From positions 11,313,811-11,377,810 of the forward strand of contig JAVIAB010000102.1 in assembly GCA_032433765.1 (NCBI GenBank): a stretch of DNA of 64,000 nucleotides, written 5' to 3'. The position numbers and the translations under genes are program-made. This stretch comes from Megaustenia siamemsis (lineage: Eukaryota > Mollusca > Gastropoda > Stylommatophora > Ariophantidae). The notes under the pieces are model-generated. The model saw only the letters and a program-made list of their open reading frames with translations, did not search any database and was not told the DNA's origin. How positions within the stretch are numbered: position 1 is the stretch's first letter; the number at the start of each line of letters is the position of its first letter. Positions 32,452-43,523 of the stretch are shown piece by piece.

Positions 32452-32792
32452 ATTTTTATCTCATCCCTATCATCTATACCTAAAGTTTACGACAAACTAT
32501 GGTATTTAATCTTTAGTCTAGACTGGATTTGCCGCAGTTGGGGCATTCCCATATCCGCTCCTCCACCCGTTCAAGCAACTATCGAAGTGTTCGTCTACGG
32601 ATTGTTTCCATCCTGCATTTATTTATCTTTTAGCGTTCTGATTTCGCTTTTCCTGGATACACTTCCTGATTCCTCCCATCGTAGCACCGTGTTCCACCAT
32701 CCCTTCGACGTGTGGGTCATCTTCCTTGTCGCCATCTTATGAGAGTTGTTCCTTTAAAGCCCTCACAATTTATAAGGTCTCTTACGCAATGA
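32452..32792. other. No recognised feature
   Basis: Unique-looking sequence. It ends in the 12-bp target duplication (CTTACGCAATGA, 32781-32792) of the next SINE. Confidence 0.5.
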
Positions 32793-33107
32793 TAGTTGGG
32801 AGCCGCGATAGCTCAGTGGTTAGTGAACTGGACTACCACGGACAAGGGGTAGGGTTCGATCCCAACCGAGTGCTTCCGGGTTCACCCAGCCTTAAATGGG
32901 TACCGGATTTTTTTCTGTGAAAGTAAAGCAGCACGGGCGTAATACTGACCACATTACACCAAAAATCATGTGTCGAAGGTCTGTAAAATATAGGGTCACT
33001 AACACCATATTTCCCTATACGTCACTTGGCGTGACGGGGACCCTACTTTACTTTTTTATTCTATAATAAGACAAGTAAGTACTTTTTACTTTTTTTTTTT
33101 TTTTTTA
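32793..33107 (+). mobile_element. SINE-A with extra 3' sequence
   Basis: Complete SINE-A (head from 32797, end near 33055) followed by CTATAATAAGACAAGTAAGT and a poly(T) stretch. A 12-bp direct repeat CTTACGCAATGA flanks the whole (32781-32792, 33108-33119). The extra 3' piece is shared with the flank of the next SINE-A. Confidence 0.92.
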
Positions 33108-33301
33108 CTTACGCAATGACCCCGCCAACAAACTTGGTTATGAATTGGATGTTACTCACATTCTAGGCGAGTCTTTATTTATTTTTTTTTTTTCAGTTGG
33201 AACGAGCCGAAATGCGTTCTGGTAAACTTCTAGGATTTTAACAGTCCAGAAAAAAAAAAAGCTACAATTGCAGAAATTGTAATTTATGACGCTATAATAA
33301 G

Positions 33302-33563
33302 AGGGAGCCGAGATAGATCCGTGGTTAGTGAACTGGAATACAAAGGACAAGTGGTAGGGTTAGTTCCCAAACGACGGCTTCCGGGTTCACCCAGCCTTAA
33401 ATGGGTACCGGATTTTTTTCTGGGAAAGTAAAGCGGCACGGGCGTAATACCGACCACATTACCCCAAAAATTATGCGCCGAAGGTCTGTAAAATTTATGG
33501 TCACTAACACTACATTCCCTATACGCCACTTGGCGTGACGGGGGCTCTACTTTACTTTTTTAT
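33302..33563 (+). mobile_element. SINE-A
   Basis: Full length with a mutated head (GAGATAGATCCGTGGTTAG) and B box (GGTTAGTTCCC). Flanked by GCTATAATAAG / GCTATCATAAG, an 11-bp target duplication with one mismatch. Confidence 0.9.
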
Positions 33564-33905
33564 GCTATCATAAGACAAGTAAGTACACCACGCTAAAAAA
33601 ACGAATGCATGTGAACAGAAGTGTTGCGTAGAGTAAGTGTAGTTATTTTGTGCCGAATATATAGTGTAAGCCTTAGAGACAATGCAGCAGGAGGTCGACG
33701 CCTGGGAGTCATGACCCAGGCGGACCCACCTCCCTTGTAGTGTCAAGAAGCTAATGGACTGAAACACTTGCTCAACGGGGAGACTTCTGATGATCAGTTT
33801 GCCTCCTGCTGCGAAGCTCATTATAATGAGTTTTCTATTATTACTAACAATAATAACAGAACAGTGTGTCCCCGTGCTGTAGAACCTTGCATTTTCTCAA
33901 TGATT
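33564..33905. other. No recognised feature
   Basis: Unique-looking. Two small inverted repeats are visible: GCCTGGG/CCCAGGC around 33705 and GCAGCAGGAGG/CCTCCTGCTGC (about 33683 and 33802). Confidence 0.5.
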
Positions 33906-33907
33906 CT

Positions 33908-34590
33908 AAAACCATTGAAGATCATCATCATCATTGAGTGCCGTCTCCGCATCGCAGGTTGGCTACCATGGAGCGCCACTCTGCTCTGTCTCTTGCTTTG
34001 ATGGTGCAGATTGTCATAGGTTGACTTGTCCATCTTTTGATGTTACTCGTCCATGTTAGTCTTGGTCTGCCTCTGCCTCTTTTACCGTGTATTTTCCGTT
34101 CCAATATTACTTGTTTTAGGCTGTTGTGTCTTTTAACATGCTTCAAAAATTTCATTTGTCTTGTTCTAATTGTGTTTAGTAGTTCTTTTTTCATTTTTAG
34201 TTGTTTTAAAACTTCATCGTTTGTTTTCTTTTCTTTACATCCAATTCAACCTATTCTTCTATAGATCCACATTTCAAAGGCTTCCATTTTCTGTTCTGTT
34301 TTCTGGTCTAATGTCCGTGTTTCTGCACCATACAGGAATATTGAGAAGATGTAACATTTTGCTATTCTTAGTTTTAACCCTGGTGTTATTTGTTTTGATG
34401 TTAGATATTTTTCATGACATTAAAATTACTTTTGCCATTCCTATTCTTTTATTTATTTCAGATGTACATTTTCCATATCTGGTTATAGAATGTCCCAGGT
34501 AGTTGTAGCTCTGAACTGTCTCCAGATATATTCCTTCAACTTTGATATTTAATTGTAGGTCTTGAGAATTTTCATTGAAGATGTAGAAAC
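33908..34590 (-). mobile_element. LINE-E 3' part, 5'-truncated
   Basis: Minus strand: RFYIFNENSQDLQLNIKV, VQSYNYLGHSITRYGKCTSE, INKRIGMAKV, then ELLNTIRTRQMKFLKHVKRH, RGRGRPRLTWTSNIKRW and EWRSMVANLRCGDGT. This is the end of the RT palm/thumb and the C-terminus of an RTE-like ORF2. Frameshifts interrupt it. Confidence 0.87.
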
Positions 34591-34599
34591 GACATTTGA

Positions 34600-35160
34600 A
34601 CATGCGTACAATTATTGTGTGAGAAATGACAAGGAATATGTTTATTGTGTGTATGATGTCTAATTGTTGACACGCCTTCCGGACGCGCATCTCTGCTGAT
34701 CTCTTTCTTTAAGATGATGGCGCCTGCACAATACGATTGTTTTCGTGTTTGTTAGTGTACTTGTGAGTTCGTACAGGATAGATAGCTCGCAAGTAGCTCA
34801 AAAATGTAACGCTTCAAGGCAACAACAGAACACGGAACAGGCAAATGATTGCAGGGCTGCGATAAAGTTGGTAGCAATGAGCCCTAGTGGGGTGTAACGT
34901 ACACTCCTACAAGGTATGGTGACAGCTTTACAAAAAGAAACACAACAAAATACTGATGGTTCAGCCTACATGCGTCCTTCTTCAGAAAACAAGAACAACA
35001 TCAACAAACAATGAAATACAGATAGATTCTACTACATCTAGGATGATTGAGCAGGTGAGTCAAGGAGAAGTAAACAGAGTGACAAGAGATGAAATTATGA
35101 AATGGAAGAGCGATGTGCTACTAATCAGAGGGTAAAAATATATAAATGTGAACACAACAA
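34600..35160. other. No recognised feature
   Basis: Unique-looking sequence before the LINE-A copy. AACACAACAAAATACT appears near 34945 and again near 35150. Confidence 0.45.
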
Positions 35161-35164
35161 AATA

Positions 35165-36170
35165 CTAACAGCAGAACAATAAAAGTGTGGTGCATGAAGG
35201 ACAGATTACAGGGGCATTTGAAGTGAGAACAGGAGTAGGGCAGGGATGCCTTCTGTCTTCATTTCTCTTTCTGCTGGCCATGGATTGGATTATGAGGGTA
35301 ACTCAAAACAACAGAAATGGAATCCAATGGTCACTGACCAAACAACTTGATGATTTGGACTTTGCTGATGACATGGCTGTCCTATCGCACGGCCATCGGC
35401 GGATGCAGGATAAAATGAGCATACTTGATGTGAGATCACAACAGCTAGGACTGAAGATTAATAGAGATAAGATGAGAATTAATATGAGAATTAATTATGA
35501 GAATTAATACAGTTGGCAATAGCCAAATAGAACTAGGAGAATTGTCTCTATTGGATGTGCGGTCTTACATATATCTGGGCAGTAATATAGATAGAGAGGA
35601 AGGAACAGAAAATGATACCAAAATAAGGATATCAAAAGCAAGAGGAGCTTTCATTGCACTGGGAAACATATGGAAATCCAAAGAAATTAGGTTAAATACT
35701 AAAATAAAAATTGTCAACTCAAATGTTAAGGCGGTCCTATTATATGGCTGTGAAACATGGAGAACAACAAAATTGACAATCACGAAGATACAGACTTTCA
35801 TTAATGGATGCTTACGCAGGATAAAAGGATGGAAATGGCAGGACAAAATCACTAACATAGAATTATGAAAATGTACCAGTCAAACACCAGTGGATAGGGA
35901 GATGCAGCGAAGACGATGTCGCTGGACAGGACACACACTGCGGAAGCGGGCAACTGAGAGTATTACACAACAGGCCCTTTTTTGGAATCCCCTGGGGAAA
36001 AGACAAAGAGGAAGACCAAGGAATTCTTGGAGAAGACAGATAGAAGCAGAGATGAAGATGATAGGGAAGACATGGAATGATCTTAAAAGAATGGCAAAAA
36101 ACAGAACGACTTGGAAAGTCTTTGTTGAAGACCTATGCTCCACTGGGAGCTAAAAAGGTAGAAGAAGAAG
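35165..36170 (+). mobile_element. LINE-A, 5'-truncated within the RT
   Basis: Begins at VVHEGQITGAFEVRTGVGQG (RT motif B region, normally RQG), then LDDLDFADDMAVLSHGHRR (motif C FADD), [84 protein letters not shown] and the terminal CSTGS, with a GAAGAAGAAG tail. Two frame breaks near 35490 and 35868, so it is inactive. Confidence 0.92.
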
Positions 36171-36289
36171 AAGAACGATAAAAGAAAGAAGACATGGGGA
36201 AGATTTGCGCAGTTCTCTAAATTCCCAGGTTGGTAAATGATAATGTCGATGATGATAGTGATAAATTTAATTATGAATTAAAACAATCA

Positions 36290-36590
36290 TCAGGTGCCAT
36301 GCCCGTTTGTGTACGCGATTACCGCTCTCCAGATCTTATCTTTCGGTCTTTCAAGGATTTCATAATTTGCGTCAGTGAACGTTTATTATGTCATTTTGAT
36401 GAGCTGTTCTATATTTTTTTCTCTTGGTTTTCCTCTGCTTTTCTTTCCATCCATTCTGCCTTTTGTTATCGTATTCTCAAAGTCTTCTTTTCACAACACA
36501 TTCCCACTAAATGTAGGTTATCTTTTTCTTATGATTCTGAGAATATTTATATTTTCTATGGCTCTTTTTAACTCTTTCCATACCGTTCGA
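36290..36590 (-). mobile_element. LINE-G 3' end, degenerate
   Basis: Minus strand fits ELKRAIENINILRIIRKR, a broken FSGNVL and QRKTKRK, then DKIWRAVIAYTNGHGT-stop, the order of an RTE-like C-terminus. Different from LINE-A to F. Confidence 0.55.
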
Positions 36591-36594
36591 AGCA

Positions 36595-37490
36595 CAATGC
36601 GCCATGCCGATTTTGGTCGCGTACGTTGCGCCGCACAGTGCGTCACTCTCAATTTGATTAGTGTAAACCGTCATCAAACCATATTCTATTTACATGTCTT
36701 GTATCATCTTGGTATTGGTGAAATTTAATTCCTTGTTCAATTATCTAAAAGTTCATATATAATATGTTATGTGATAGATAAATATAAACATGTAGATTGA
36801 TATTTTTTTTAATAAAAAAATTTTGTCTCTGAAATCTCTACCGCTGAATTGATAAAAACCTTCGGTACTGGAAAAGTGAAACATTCTTCATTAGTAATCC
36901 ATGGAATTCGTTACATGCTCCAGATATTTTAATAATTAATTCATTTAATTGTGAAAAGGTATTAATTGTTCTCTTCTAGTTTAATTGACAGCTCCAATAT
37001 AAAATAGGTCTTCACTGTCCACGGACAAATCAGTCATTCATGTTCAGATACTAGAGAACGTGAAATGTCCGAACTGATTGACCAACGACAAATTTATGAA
37101 CGGGTTCCACACGAGTAATCTCCCTTGGGATCGGGGACACGTCACGAGGACCTGACGAGGGCAGGTTGCTCAACAAAGGGAGGTGAATACTAACTAAAGT
37201 GATGAGAGTGAAATTGAATGACTGAACTCTCTCAGGGATAGAGAGATTTTGAAAGAGAATTATTGGTTTTTGACAAGAGAATATCGGGACTCAATTTTAG
37301 TGATGAGGGTATGTGGAGTGCGTGTTGATTGACAAGTGATAAACATTAAATGGAATGGATCATTTTGGTGCCGTCTGTTTCGCGACCTTTCAAATCTGAC
37401 ACCAAAATACTACAGGATACCTCCCGTAGATGCTTCTAACTCTAAAACCTTCTTCTTCATCTTTCTTTCCCTATTTTCCTTTCAGTGGAA
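36595..37490. other. No recognised feature
   Basis: About 900 bp of AT-rich unique-looking sequence. No coding signature or family match. Confidence 0.5.
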
Positions 37491-37491
37491 A

Positions 37492-38095
37492 CGATAGAGC
37501 AGATCAACTGGCAAAGGAATGCGCAACAGTTACATACCATCAGAAGAAACAGATAATTAAATCAATCTGAAGACCAGAAGTCCCAAATCAGGATGCCTTT
37601 CATAATATGAATAGGTGTGAACAAGTTATCAATCATAAATCAAGATGCCTACTATAATATGAATAGGTGTGAACAAGTTATCAATCATAAATCAAGATGC
37701 CTACTATAATATGAATAGGTGTGAACAAGTTATCAATCATAAATCAAGATGCCTACTATAATATGAATAGGTGTGAACAAGCTATCATTATACGCCTCAG
37801 AACAGGACACAATCGACTCTACAGTAACATGTATATAAAATTCAAGATCGGCACCTCAACTACATGTACATGTGGACAGACCTCAACTACATGTACATGT
37901 GGACAGGTGCTCCAGACTGCTGAACACATACGTCAAGACTGCACTGAATATAGTAGACTGGGGAAAATCCATAGGCCCATAGAAACAACACTACAGACAA
38001 AACTATATGGGCCACTGCAAGAATTACAAAAGACAGTAAAATGTATACAGGAAACGATTGCAGATATAGACAATACTTCAGGCGAACAAAAGATA
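37492..38095 (+). pseudogene. RNH: RNase H C-terminus with two internal tandem expansions
   Basis: Begins GNDRADQLAKECATVTYHQK (end of an RNase H fold). A 52-bp unit (with CAAGTTATCAATCATAAATC) is then repeated about four times (37571-37790), out of frame. The frame resumes with IIRLRTGHNRLYSNMYI, a Cys segment (CTCGQ) duplicated by a 27-bp in-frame repeat at about 37855-37908, then TAEHIRQDCTEYSRLG and KLYGPLQELQKTV. The Cys/His tail matches the RNH class at 13.2 and 40.7 kb. Confidence 0.78.
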
Positions 38096-38104
38096 GATAG
38101 AAAG

Positions 38105-39795
38105 ATTTGCCTTTCAGCGTCGATGGGAGATTGAATTTGCGGTCTTTTGCTCTTCTGCTGACCTCTGCTGTTGTTATGTTTCCTAGTGTTTCTAATATTC
38201 CATCAATCCATCTTTTGCTCTTCTGCTGACCTCTGCTGTTGTTATGTTTCCTAGTGTTTCTAATATTCCATCAATCCATCTTTTGCTCTTCTGCTGACCT
38301 CTGCTGTTGTTATGTTTCCTAGTGTTTCTAATATTCCATCAATCCATCTTTTGCTCTTCTGCTGACCTCTGCTGTTGTTATGTTTCCTAGTGTTTCTAAT
38401 ATTCCATCAATCCATCTTTTGCTCTTCTGCTGACCTCTGCTGTTGTTATGTTTCCTAGTGTTTCTAATATTCCATCAATCCATCTTTTGCTCTTCTGCTG
38501 ACCTCTGCTGTTGTTATGTTTCCTAGTGTTTCTAATATTCCATCAATCCATCTTTTGCTCTTCTGCTGACCTCTGCTGTTGTTATGTTTCCTAGTGTTTC
38601 TAATATTCCATCAATCCATCTTTTGCTCTTCTGCTGACCTCTGCTGTTGTTATGTTTCCTAGTGTTTCTAATATTCCATCAATCCATCTTTTGCTCTTCT
38701 GCTGACCTCTGCTGTTGTTATGTTTCCTAGTGTTTCTAATATTCCATCAATCCATCTTTTGCTCTTCTGCTGACCTCTGCTGTTGTTATGTTTCCTAGTG
38801 TTTCTAATATTCCATCAATCCATCTTTTGCTCTTCTGCTGGCCTCTGCTGCTATGTTTCCTAGTGTTTCTAATATTCCATCAATCCATCTTTTGCTCTTC
38901 TGCTGACCTCTGCTGTTGTTATGTTTCCTAGTGTTTCTAATATTCCATCAATCCATCTTTTGCTCTTCTGCTGACCTCTGCTGTTATGTTTCCTAGTGTT
39001 TCTAATATTCCATCAATCCATCTTTTGCTCTTCTGCTGACCTCTGCTGTTGTTATGTTTCCTAGTGTTTCTAATATTCCATCAATCCATCTTTTGCTCTT
39101 CTGCTGACCTCTGCTGTTGTTATGTTTCCTAGTGTTTCTAATATTCCATCAATCCATCTTTTGCTCTTCTGCTGACCTCTGCTGCTATGTTTCCTAGTGT
39201 TTCTAATATTCCATCAATCCATCTTTTGCTCTTCTGCTGACCTCTGCTGTTGTTATGTTTCCTAGTGTTTCTAATATTCCATCAATCCATCTTTTGCTCT
39301 TCTGCTGACCTCTGCTGTTGTTATGTTTCCTAGTGTTTCTAATATTCCATCAATCCATCTTTTGCTCTTCTGCTGACCTCTGCTGTTGTTATGTTTCCTA
39401 GTGTTTCTAATATTCCATCAATCCATCTTTTGCTCTTCTGCTGACCTCTGCTGTTGTTATGTTTCCTAGTGTTTCTAATATTCCATCAATCCATCTTTTG
39501 CTCTTCTGCTGGCCTCTGCTGCTATGTTTCCTAGTGTTTCTAATATACCATCGATCTATCTGTTTTGCGTTCGGCCTTTTGGTCTGGTGTTCTCTCAGCG
39601 TTTATTGAAGGCTCCTTGCGATGTGTTTTGATCTTTTTCTCTTATCACGTGGCCCAACTATTTTATCTGTTATTTCTGTATGTACTCTTTTACGGGAATT
39701 ATCCTAGCTTCTTTCTCAGTTCTTTTTTTCTTATCTTATCTCTCGGGCTGTTTCCTGCCATTCGTCTAACACATTTCAGCTCGATGGTGGTTATT
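38105..39795 (-). mobile_element. LINE-B 3' end carrying a 68-bp array
   Basis: The right part (39560-39795) aligns with LINE-B at 62640-62900 and 17890-18100: the plus-strand TTGGTCTGGTGTTC, CGTTTATTGA and GGCTGTTTCCTGCCATTCGT blocks. The left end (GCGTCGATGGGAGATTGAAT) matches the LINE-B 3' terminus. The array between them is made of the LINE-B segment that normally lies at that spot. Confidence 0.8.
38143..39556. repeat. 68-bp satellite, about 21 copies
   Basis: Unit starts TCTTTTGCTCTTCTGCTGAC and contains GTTTCCTAGTGTTTCTAATA. Copies are almost identical, with a few short variants (CTGCTGCTATG) lacking about 6 bp. Confidence 0.97.
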
Positions 39796-39860
39796 TAGAG
39801 TCAAAGCAAAGAAATGCACATAAATGCATCAAAATGCGAAGCTGCAGTGAAACTAATTAA
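39795..39860 (+). repeat. R3 motif
   Basis: AAAGAAATGCACATAAATGC then GCGAAGCTGCAGTGAAACT, the plus-strand form of the motif at 123-150. Confidence 0.65.
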
Positions 39861-40190
39861 GTTCTGGTCTATGTTGTTCACTTGTTACGTGAAGCTTTCA
39901 TCATACCATTTTTATTCTATATGTTTTTTTCATTCCTCCTAGTGGACATTTCTCTTATTCTGAAGTAAAATTGTATTTGTTCAAATGTAACCAGTGAACC
40001 ATATGTACACATTTATGACAGAAACAGATGAGTACAAACTTAAATCCCTGTACCAGAGTTTCACATGAGAGCCAATCAATGTAAACTCTCATAAGAGCTG
40101 GTGTTCTGAATATACTTCTCTAACACTTGTATTTAAAGGCGTTTATGACATTTTCAGCAGATCTGTCAATTGTCCGTGTTTCGCAGTCAT
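39861..40190. other. No recognised feature
   Basis: Unique-looking sequence. Confidence 0.5.
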
Positions 40191-40191
40191 A

Positions 40192-40402
40192 TATTCTTCT
40201 TCTACCTTTCAGCTCCCTGTCGAGCATAGGTCCTCAACAAACACTTTCCAAATCGTTCTGCTTTTTGCCATTCTTTTAAGATTATTCCATGTCTTCCCCA
40301 TCATCTTCATCTCTGCTCCTATCTGTCTTCTCCAAGAATTCCTTGGTCTTCCTCTTTGTCTTTTCCCCTGGGGATTCCCAAAAAAGCCTGTTGTGTAATA
40401 CA
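40192..40402 (-). mobile_element. LINE-A terminal fragment
   Basis: Reverse complement of the last 210 bp of LINE-A: tail TTCTTCTTCTACC, CAGCTCCCTGTCGAGCATAG and CAAGAATTCCTTGGTCTTCC. Confidence 0.88.
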
Positions 40403-40539
40403 GTCATATGTTGCTACGAGGAAAATACAAGTCCTTAAACGATCAAAGATTTATAAAAACCACAGCTTCTTGTATCTCTAAAGTGTGTGATTAGATAAGA
40501 CAGGAAAACAAGAAGAAAGAAGGAAAACCCTTTTCTGCC

Positions 40540-40603
40540 AAAGGAAAGAAATCCATGTCAATGCATACAAATGCGAAGCTGAAGTAAAGCTAAATGTAAG
40601 GTG

Positions 40604-40663
<60 letters not shown>
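40540..40663 (+). repeat. R3 motif ending in a (TA)n tract
   Basis: GCGAAGCTGAAGTAAAGC followed by GTGAAA and about 28 TA units (40606-40663). The microsatellite sits exactly at the end of the R3 unit. Confidence 0.8.
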
Positions 40664-40665
<2 letters not shown>

Positions 40666-40682
40666 AAAAAAGATATTTCTTC

Positions 40683-40872
40683 TGCGATCATGGCTCATTC
40701 AGACTAGGATTCCGGACTCTCTTATGAAGGCAGATCTCTGTTTAAGTGATTCGGTTGCCCCGTATAGCTTCTCTTCCAGGGAGGTGGGTGTGGACCACAT
40801 TGTCCTTCTCAGGTCTGTGTACTGGGGGCAATCCTGTAGAACATGTTTTGTAGTCATATTGTCCAGTGTACA
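40683..40872 (-). pseudogene. RNH: Cys/His tail fragment
   Basis: Minus strand reads CTLDNMTTKHVLQDCPQYTD, then MWSTPTSLEEKLYGATESL and SAFIRESGILV-stop. C-x9-H-x4-C spacing and KLYG match the tails at 13.2 and 37.9 kb. The upstream RNase H core is missing. Confidence 0.72.
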
Positions 40873-40875
40873 GCG

Positions 40876-41505
40876 GCACCATCATCATCAAGTACCGGGC
40901 CTACTGGCGTAGGTGATCATGTCTCTCCACAACTTTCGATCTCGATAGTTCTTTATCATTTCTGTTGTTGACATTCTGTCGAGCCATTCTCTTAAGCTGT
41001 CTGGTATCTTTTCTCTTTGTTTACCTCTATCTCTTCGTCCCTCAATTTGTCCAGTTGTTACAATATATTCCAGTTGTTCTCTTCTCATTATATGGCCAAA
41101 AATGATGATTGTTTCTTCATAATATTGTAAATTAGCTCTCTTTTTGCTTTGACCTCTTTCAGAACGTTTACATTACTCTTCTTAGATGTCCATGGTATTC
41201 TCAACATTCTTCTGTAAAACCACATTTCTACAGTCTCCAGTGATTTTCTTGTTTGTTGTCCTATTGTCCATGATTCACATCCATATGTTAAGACTGGCTC
41301 TACATAACATTTGAGAACTCTTTTTCTTGTTTCTATTGTTAAAAATGGATTGCATAGTATCTTCCTCATTTTCTGGAAAGCTGCTTTTGCCTGAGCCATT
41401 CTGCATCTCATCTCTTTTGTACATCTTCCGTCTGAGGTTAATAAAGTTCCCAAATATTTAAATTCATCTACTTGTTTTAATATTGTTCCACTTGTCTTTA
41501 TTTAT
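40876..41505 (-). mobile_element. LINE-C 3' part, best copy of the family here
   Basis: Minus strand from 41505: FKYLGTLLTSDGRCTKEM, RMAQAKAAFQKMRKILC, RKRVLKCYVEPVLTYGCESW, WFYRRMLRIPWTSKKSNV, a frameshift near 41090, then MRREQLEYIVTTGQIEGRRD, SLREWLDRMSTTEM and ITYASRPGT-stop with an ATGATGATG tail. RTE-like ORF2 end; all RT catalytic motifs are lost by truncation. Confidence 0.9.
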
Positions 41506-42004
41506 TCGTTGTACAGTGACATAGGCTGGTAAAAACGGCATTTAAAGCTTAACGTAATAAGTGGACGACATAAATTAGAACAGCGTTTCCACTTGATAGG
41601 TCTTCAGCAGCAACAAACGTACAACACACGCACAGATATTTATTTCAAATAAAAAAAAATAATAATAATAATAATTTCTAATTAGAATGAGAAACAAAAA
41701 TAAAATGGGGACCCTGTAAACTGCGCTGTGGCCAGAAGGAAAATGAAAGTTAGTGCGCACGGGGTACGTGCGCGTGCACTGAAGTGAAAATGGGCGCACA
41801 CAACACGCATAACCAGAAGTTCCAACACACAGGTTCGTGTGCATACACAAAAACCAAACAGTTTTTTTTTCCATTTTTTTTTTCTATATATTATTTGTCA
41901 TTTCTCCAAAACCCCTTGGGCACGCCTCGAGCATGGCGCATAGAAATTATGATTTTCGTCATATTTTTTTTTTTTTTACATTTGGCACATTTTTAATGCA
42001 AAAT
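41506..42004. other. No recognised feature
   Basis: AT-rich with A/T homopolymers. No gene or shared repeat. Confidence 0.5.
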
Positions 42005-42395
42005 GTATGCTTGCTTGCTTACGTTCGCCCGATGACTAAAGTATTGTAGAGTGTTCGTAGACTGTAGAATTCCTCTCCGTCATCCGCCCTTAAAAGGACT
42101 TTAAGTGGGCGTGTCTGCGTTGTGTTGTGGTTTGCAGTATAACTGTTATATTTGCGTCTTTCGGTCCAACACATCCGACTTCAGCACGCCATTTTTGAGT
42201 ACAGGGCTGTCTTCCCTCTTCGATCCCTGCTCGCATGGCCAGATTAGACAGTTTAGCCTGTTACTAGAGGCACCACGGAGAGGTGGAGCAGGGTCTGGAT
42301 GGTTTTGGTTCACCGATCCTGGCGCAAGCCATCAGCTGTGGGTTGCAGACAACTTCCAGCTCTGATGCTGTGAGGCGCGCCTTCGCCTCCTTAAT
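42005..42395 (+). repeat. R1 dispersed repeat, most complete copy
   Basis: CGCCCGATGACTAAAG, CATCCGCCCTTAAAAGGACT, GTTGTGGTTTGCAG, CACATCCGACTTCAGCACGC, GAGTACAGGG, GAGGCACCACGGAGAGG, CTGGCGCAAGCCATCAGCTG and GGCGCGCCTTCGCCTCC occur in order. Other copies at 8.4-9.65, 19.6 and 43.7 kb. No tRNA head or coding frame recognised. Confidence 0.85.
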
Positions 42396-42489
42396 GCAAA
42401 ATGACCAGAACTAAGCCAATGCGGGCTTTCTTTCCTGTAAAAAATAAAATCTGAAACTCACATATCGTTAAAGGCTGAACCCTCGAAGG

Positions 42490-42567
42490 TGTCGATCTAG
42501 GGATCGAGCCACAATTCTTGTTCTTAGCAAGTCAGCTCACTAACCATTGCGCTTTTTCGGCTCCCTT
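42490..42567 (-). other. tRNA-like SINE head
   Basis: Minus strand: GGGAGCCGAAAAAGCGCAAT, GGTTAGTGAGCTGAC (A-box region) and GGCTCGATCCC (B box). Similar in layout to the SINE-A head but with no SINE-A body behind it. Confidence 0.5.
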
Positions 42568-42639
42568 TTTAATGATGAGAAAGTGACCCACTTTTTTACC
42601 TTGTTTCATTTGCGTCGCGTAACGAGCATACGAAAGAGA

Positions 42640-42845
42640 GATAATCACCAATTATTGAGTTGCACAGTTTATGAAAAAGGGGCGAATCACAAATTATTGA
42701 GTTGCACGGTTTATGAAAAAGGGGCGAATCACCAATTATTGAGTTGCACAGTTTATGAAAAAGAGGCGAATCACCAATTATTGAGTTGCACGGTTTATGA
42801 AAAAGGGTCGAATCGCCATTTTTTGGGTTGCACAATTTATTTTAA
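42640..42845 (+). repeat. 42-bp tandem repeat, about 5 copies, next to a SINE-A end
   Basis: Unit GAGTTGCACAGTTTATGAAA + AAGGGGCGAATCACCAATTATT. The last, diverged unit (GTTGCACAATTTATTTTAAA) runs into the SINE-A 3' terminus at AGGGCACATCACGCC. Confidence 0.92.
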
Positions 42846-42847
42846 AA

Positions 42848-43096
42848 AAAAGGGCACATCACGCCAAATGGCGTATAGGGAATATGGTGTTAGTGACCAT
42901 AGTTTTTATAACATTCAGCGAATGATTTTTGGGGGCAATATGGTTGGTATTACGCCCGTACCGCTTTACTTTCCCTGACAAGATTCGGTATCCATTTAAG
43001 GCTGGGTGAACCCGGAAGCCGTCGATTAGGATCGATACTGATTCTTTTCCTTTGTAGTCCAGTTCACTTGCCTCCAAGTTATCGCGACTCCCATTA
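42848..43096 (-). mobile_element. SINE-A
   Basis: 3' end CACGCCAAATGGCGTATAGG, body GGTATTACGCCCGTACCGC, and a mutated head (GGGAGTCGCGATAACTTGGA). Full length, old-looking. Confidence 0.88.
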
Positions 43097-43109
43097 TTGT
43101 ATATATCTG

Positions 43110-43482
43110 TATGTAATTTTTTTTTTCATTTAATGTGGGGGCCACATTGAAGTGCCCCCTTTCCTTGATGCCCTAAACACGTGATTATTTTGCTTCATCC
43201 TCCCCTTTCCTACAGACATACACACACACATATATACACACCACACCCAACACTTATGCACTGACACAGAAAAAGAAGAAAAGCAGATTTCAGCACGATC
43301 AAAGGAAATGCGGGTGCCTCGCGTGGTGATACCGGAAGTACGTCATTGTCCGCGGCTTGGCCGTGTATGTAAATGAGATGGACACGAGTTCTTCAGTTCG
43401 TTCTGGAATGTCACGAGGATTGAGACGAGTTTCACAACTCTCGGCCTTCACGTCCGTTATTTGCTGGTACCTTCAGTGTTTC

Positions 43483-43523
<41 letters not shown>

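Noticed and set aside
29059..32742. Long Thr/Ser-, Val- and Leu-rich open frames
   Set aside because: Triplet-repeat artefacts. No conserved flank, splice or start context. A mucin-like reading is kept only as a low-priority test.
34170..34502. Hydrophobic open frame as a membrane protein
   Set aside because: Antisense of the LINE-E coding strand, whose reverse frame is rich in Phe and Leu.
38143..39556. Regular 68-bp repeats as a CRISPR or rDNA-spacer array
   Set aside because: The whole unit is repeated without variable spacers, and both flanks are LINE-B.
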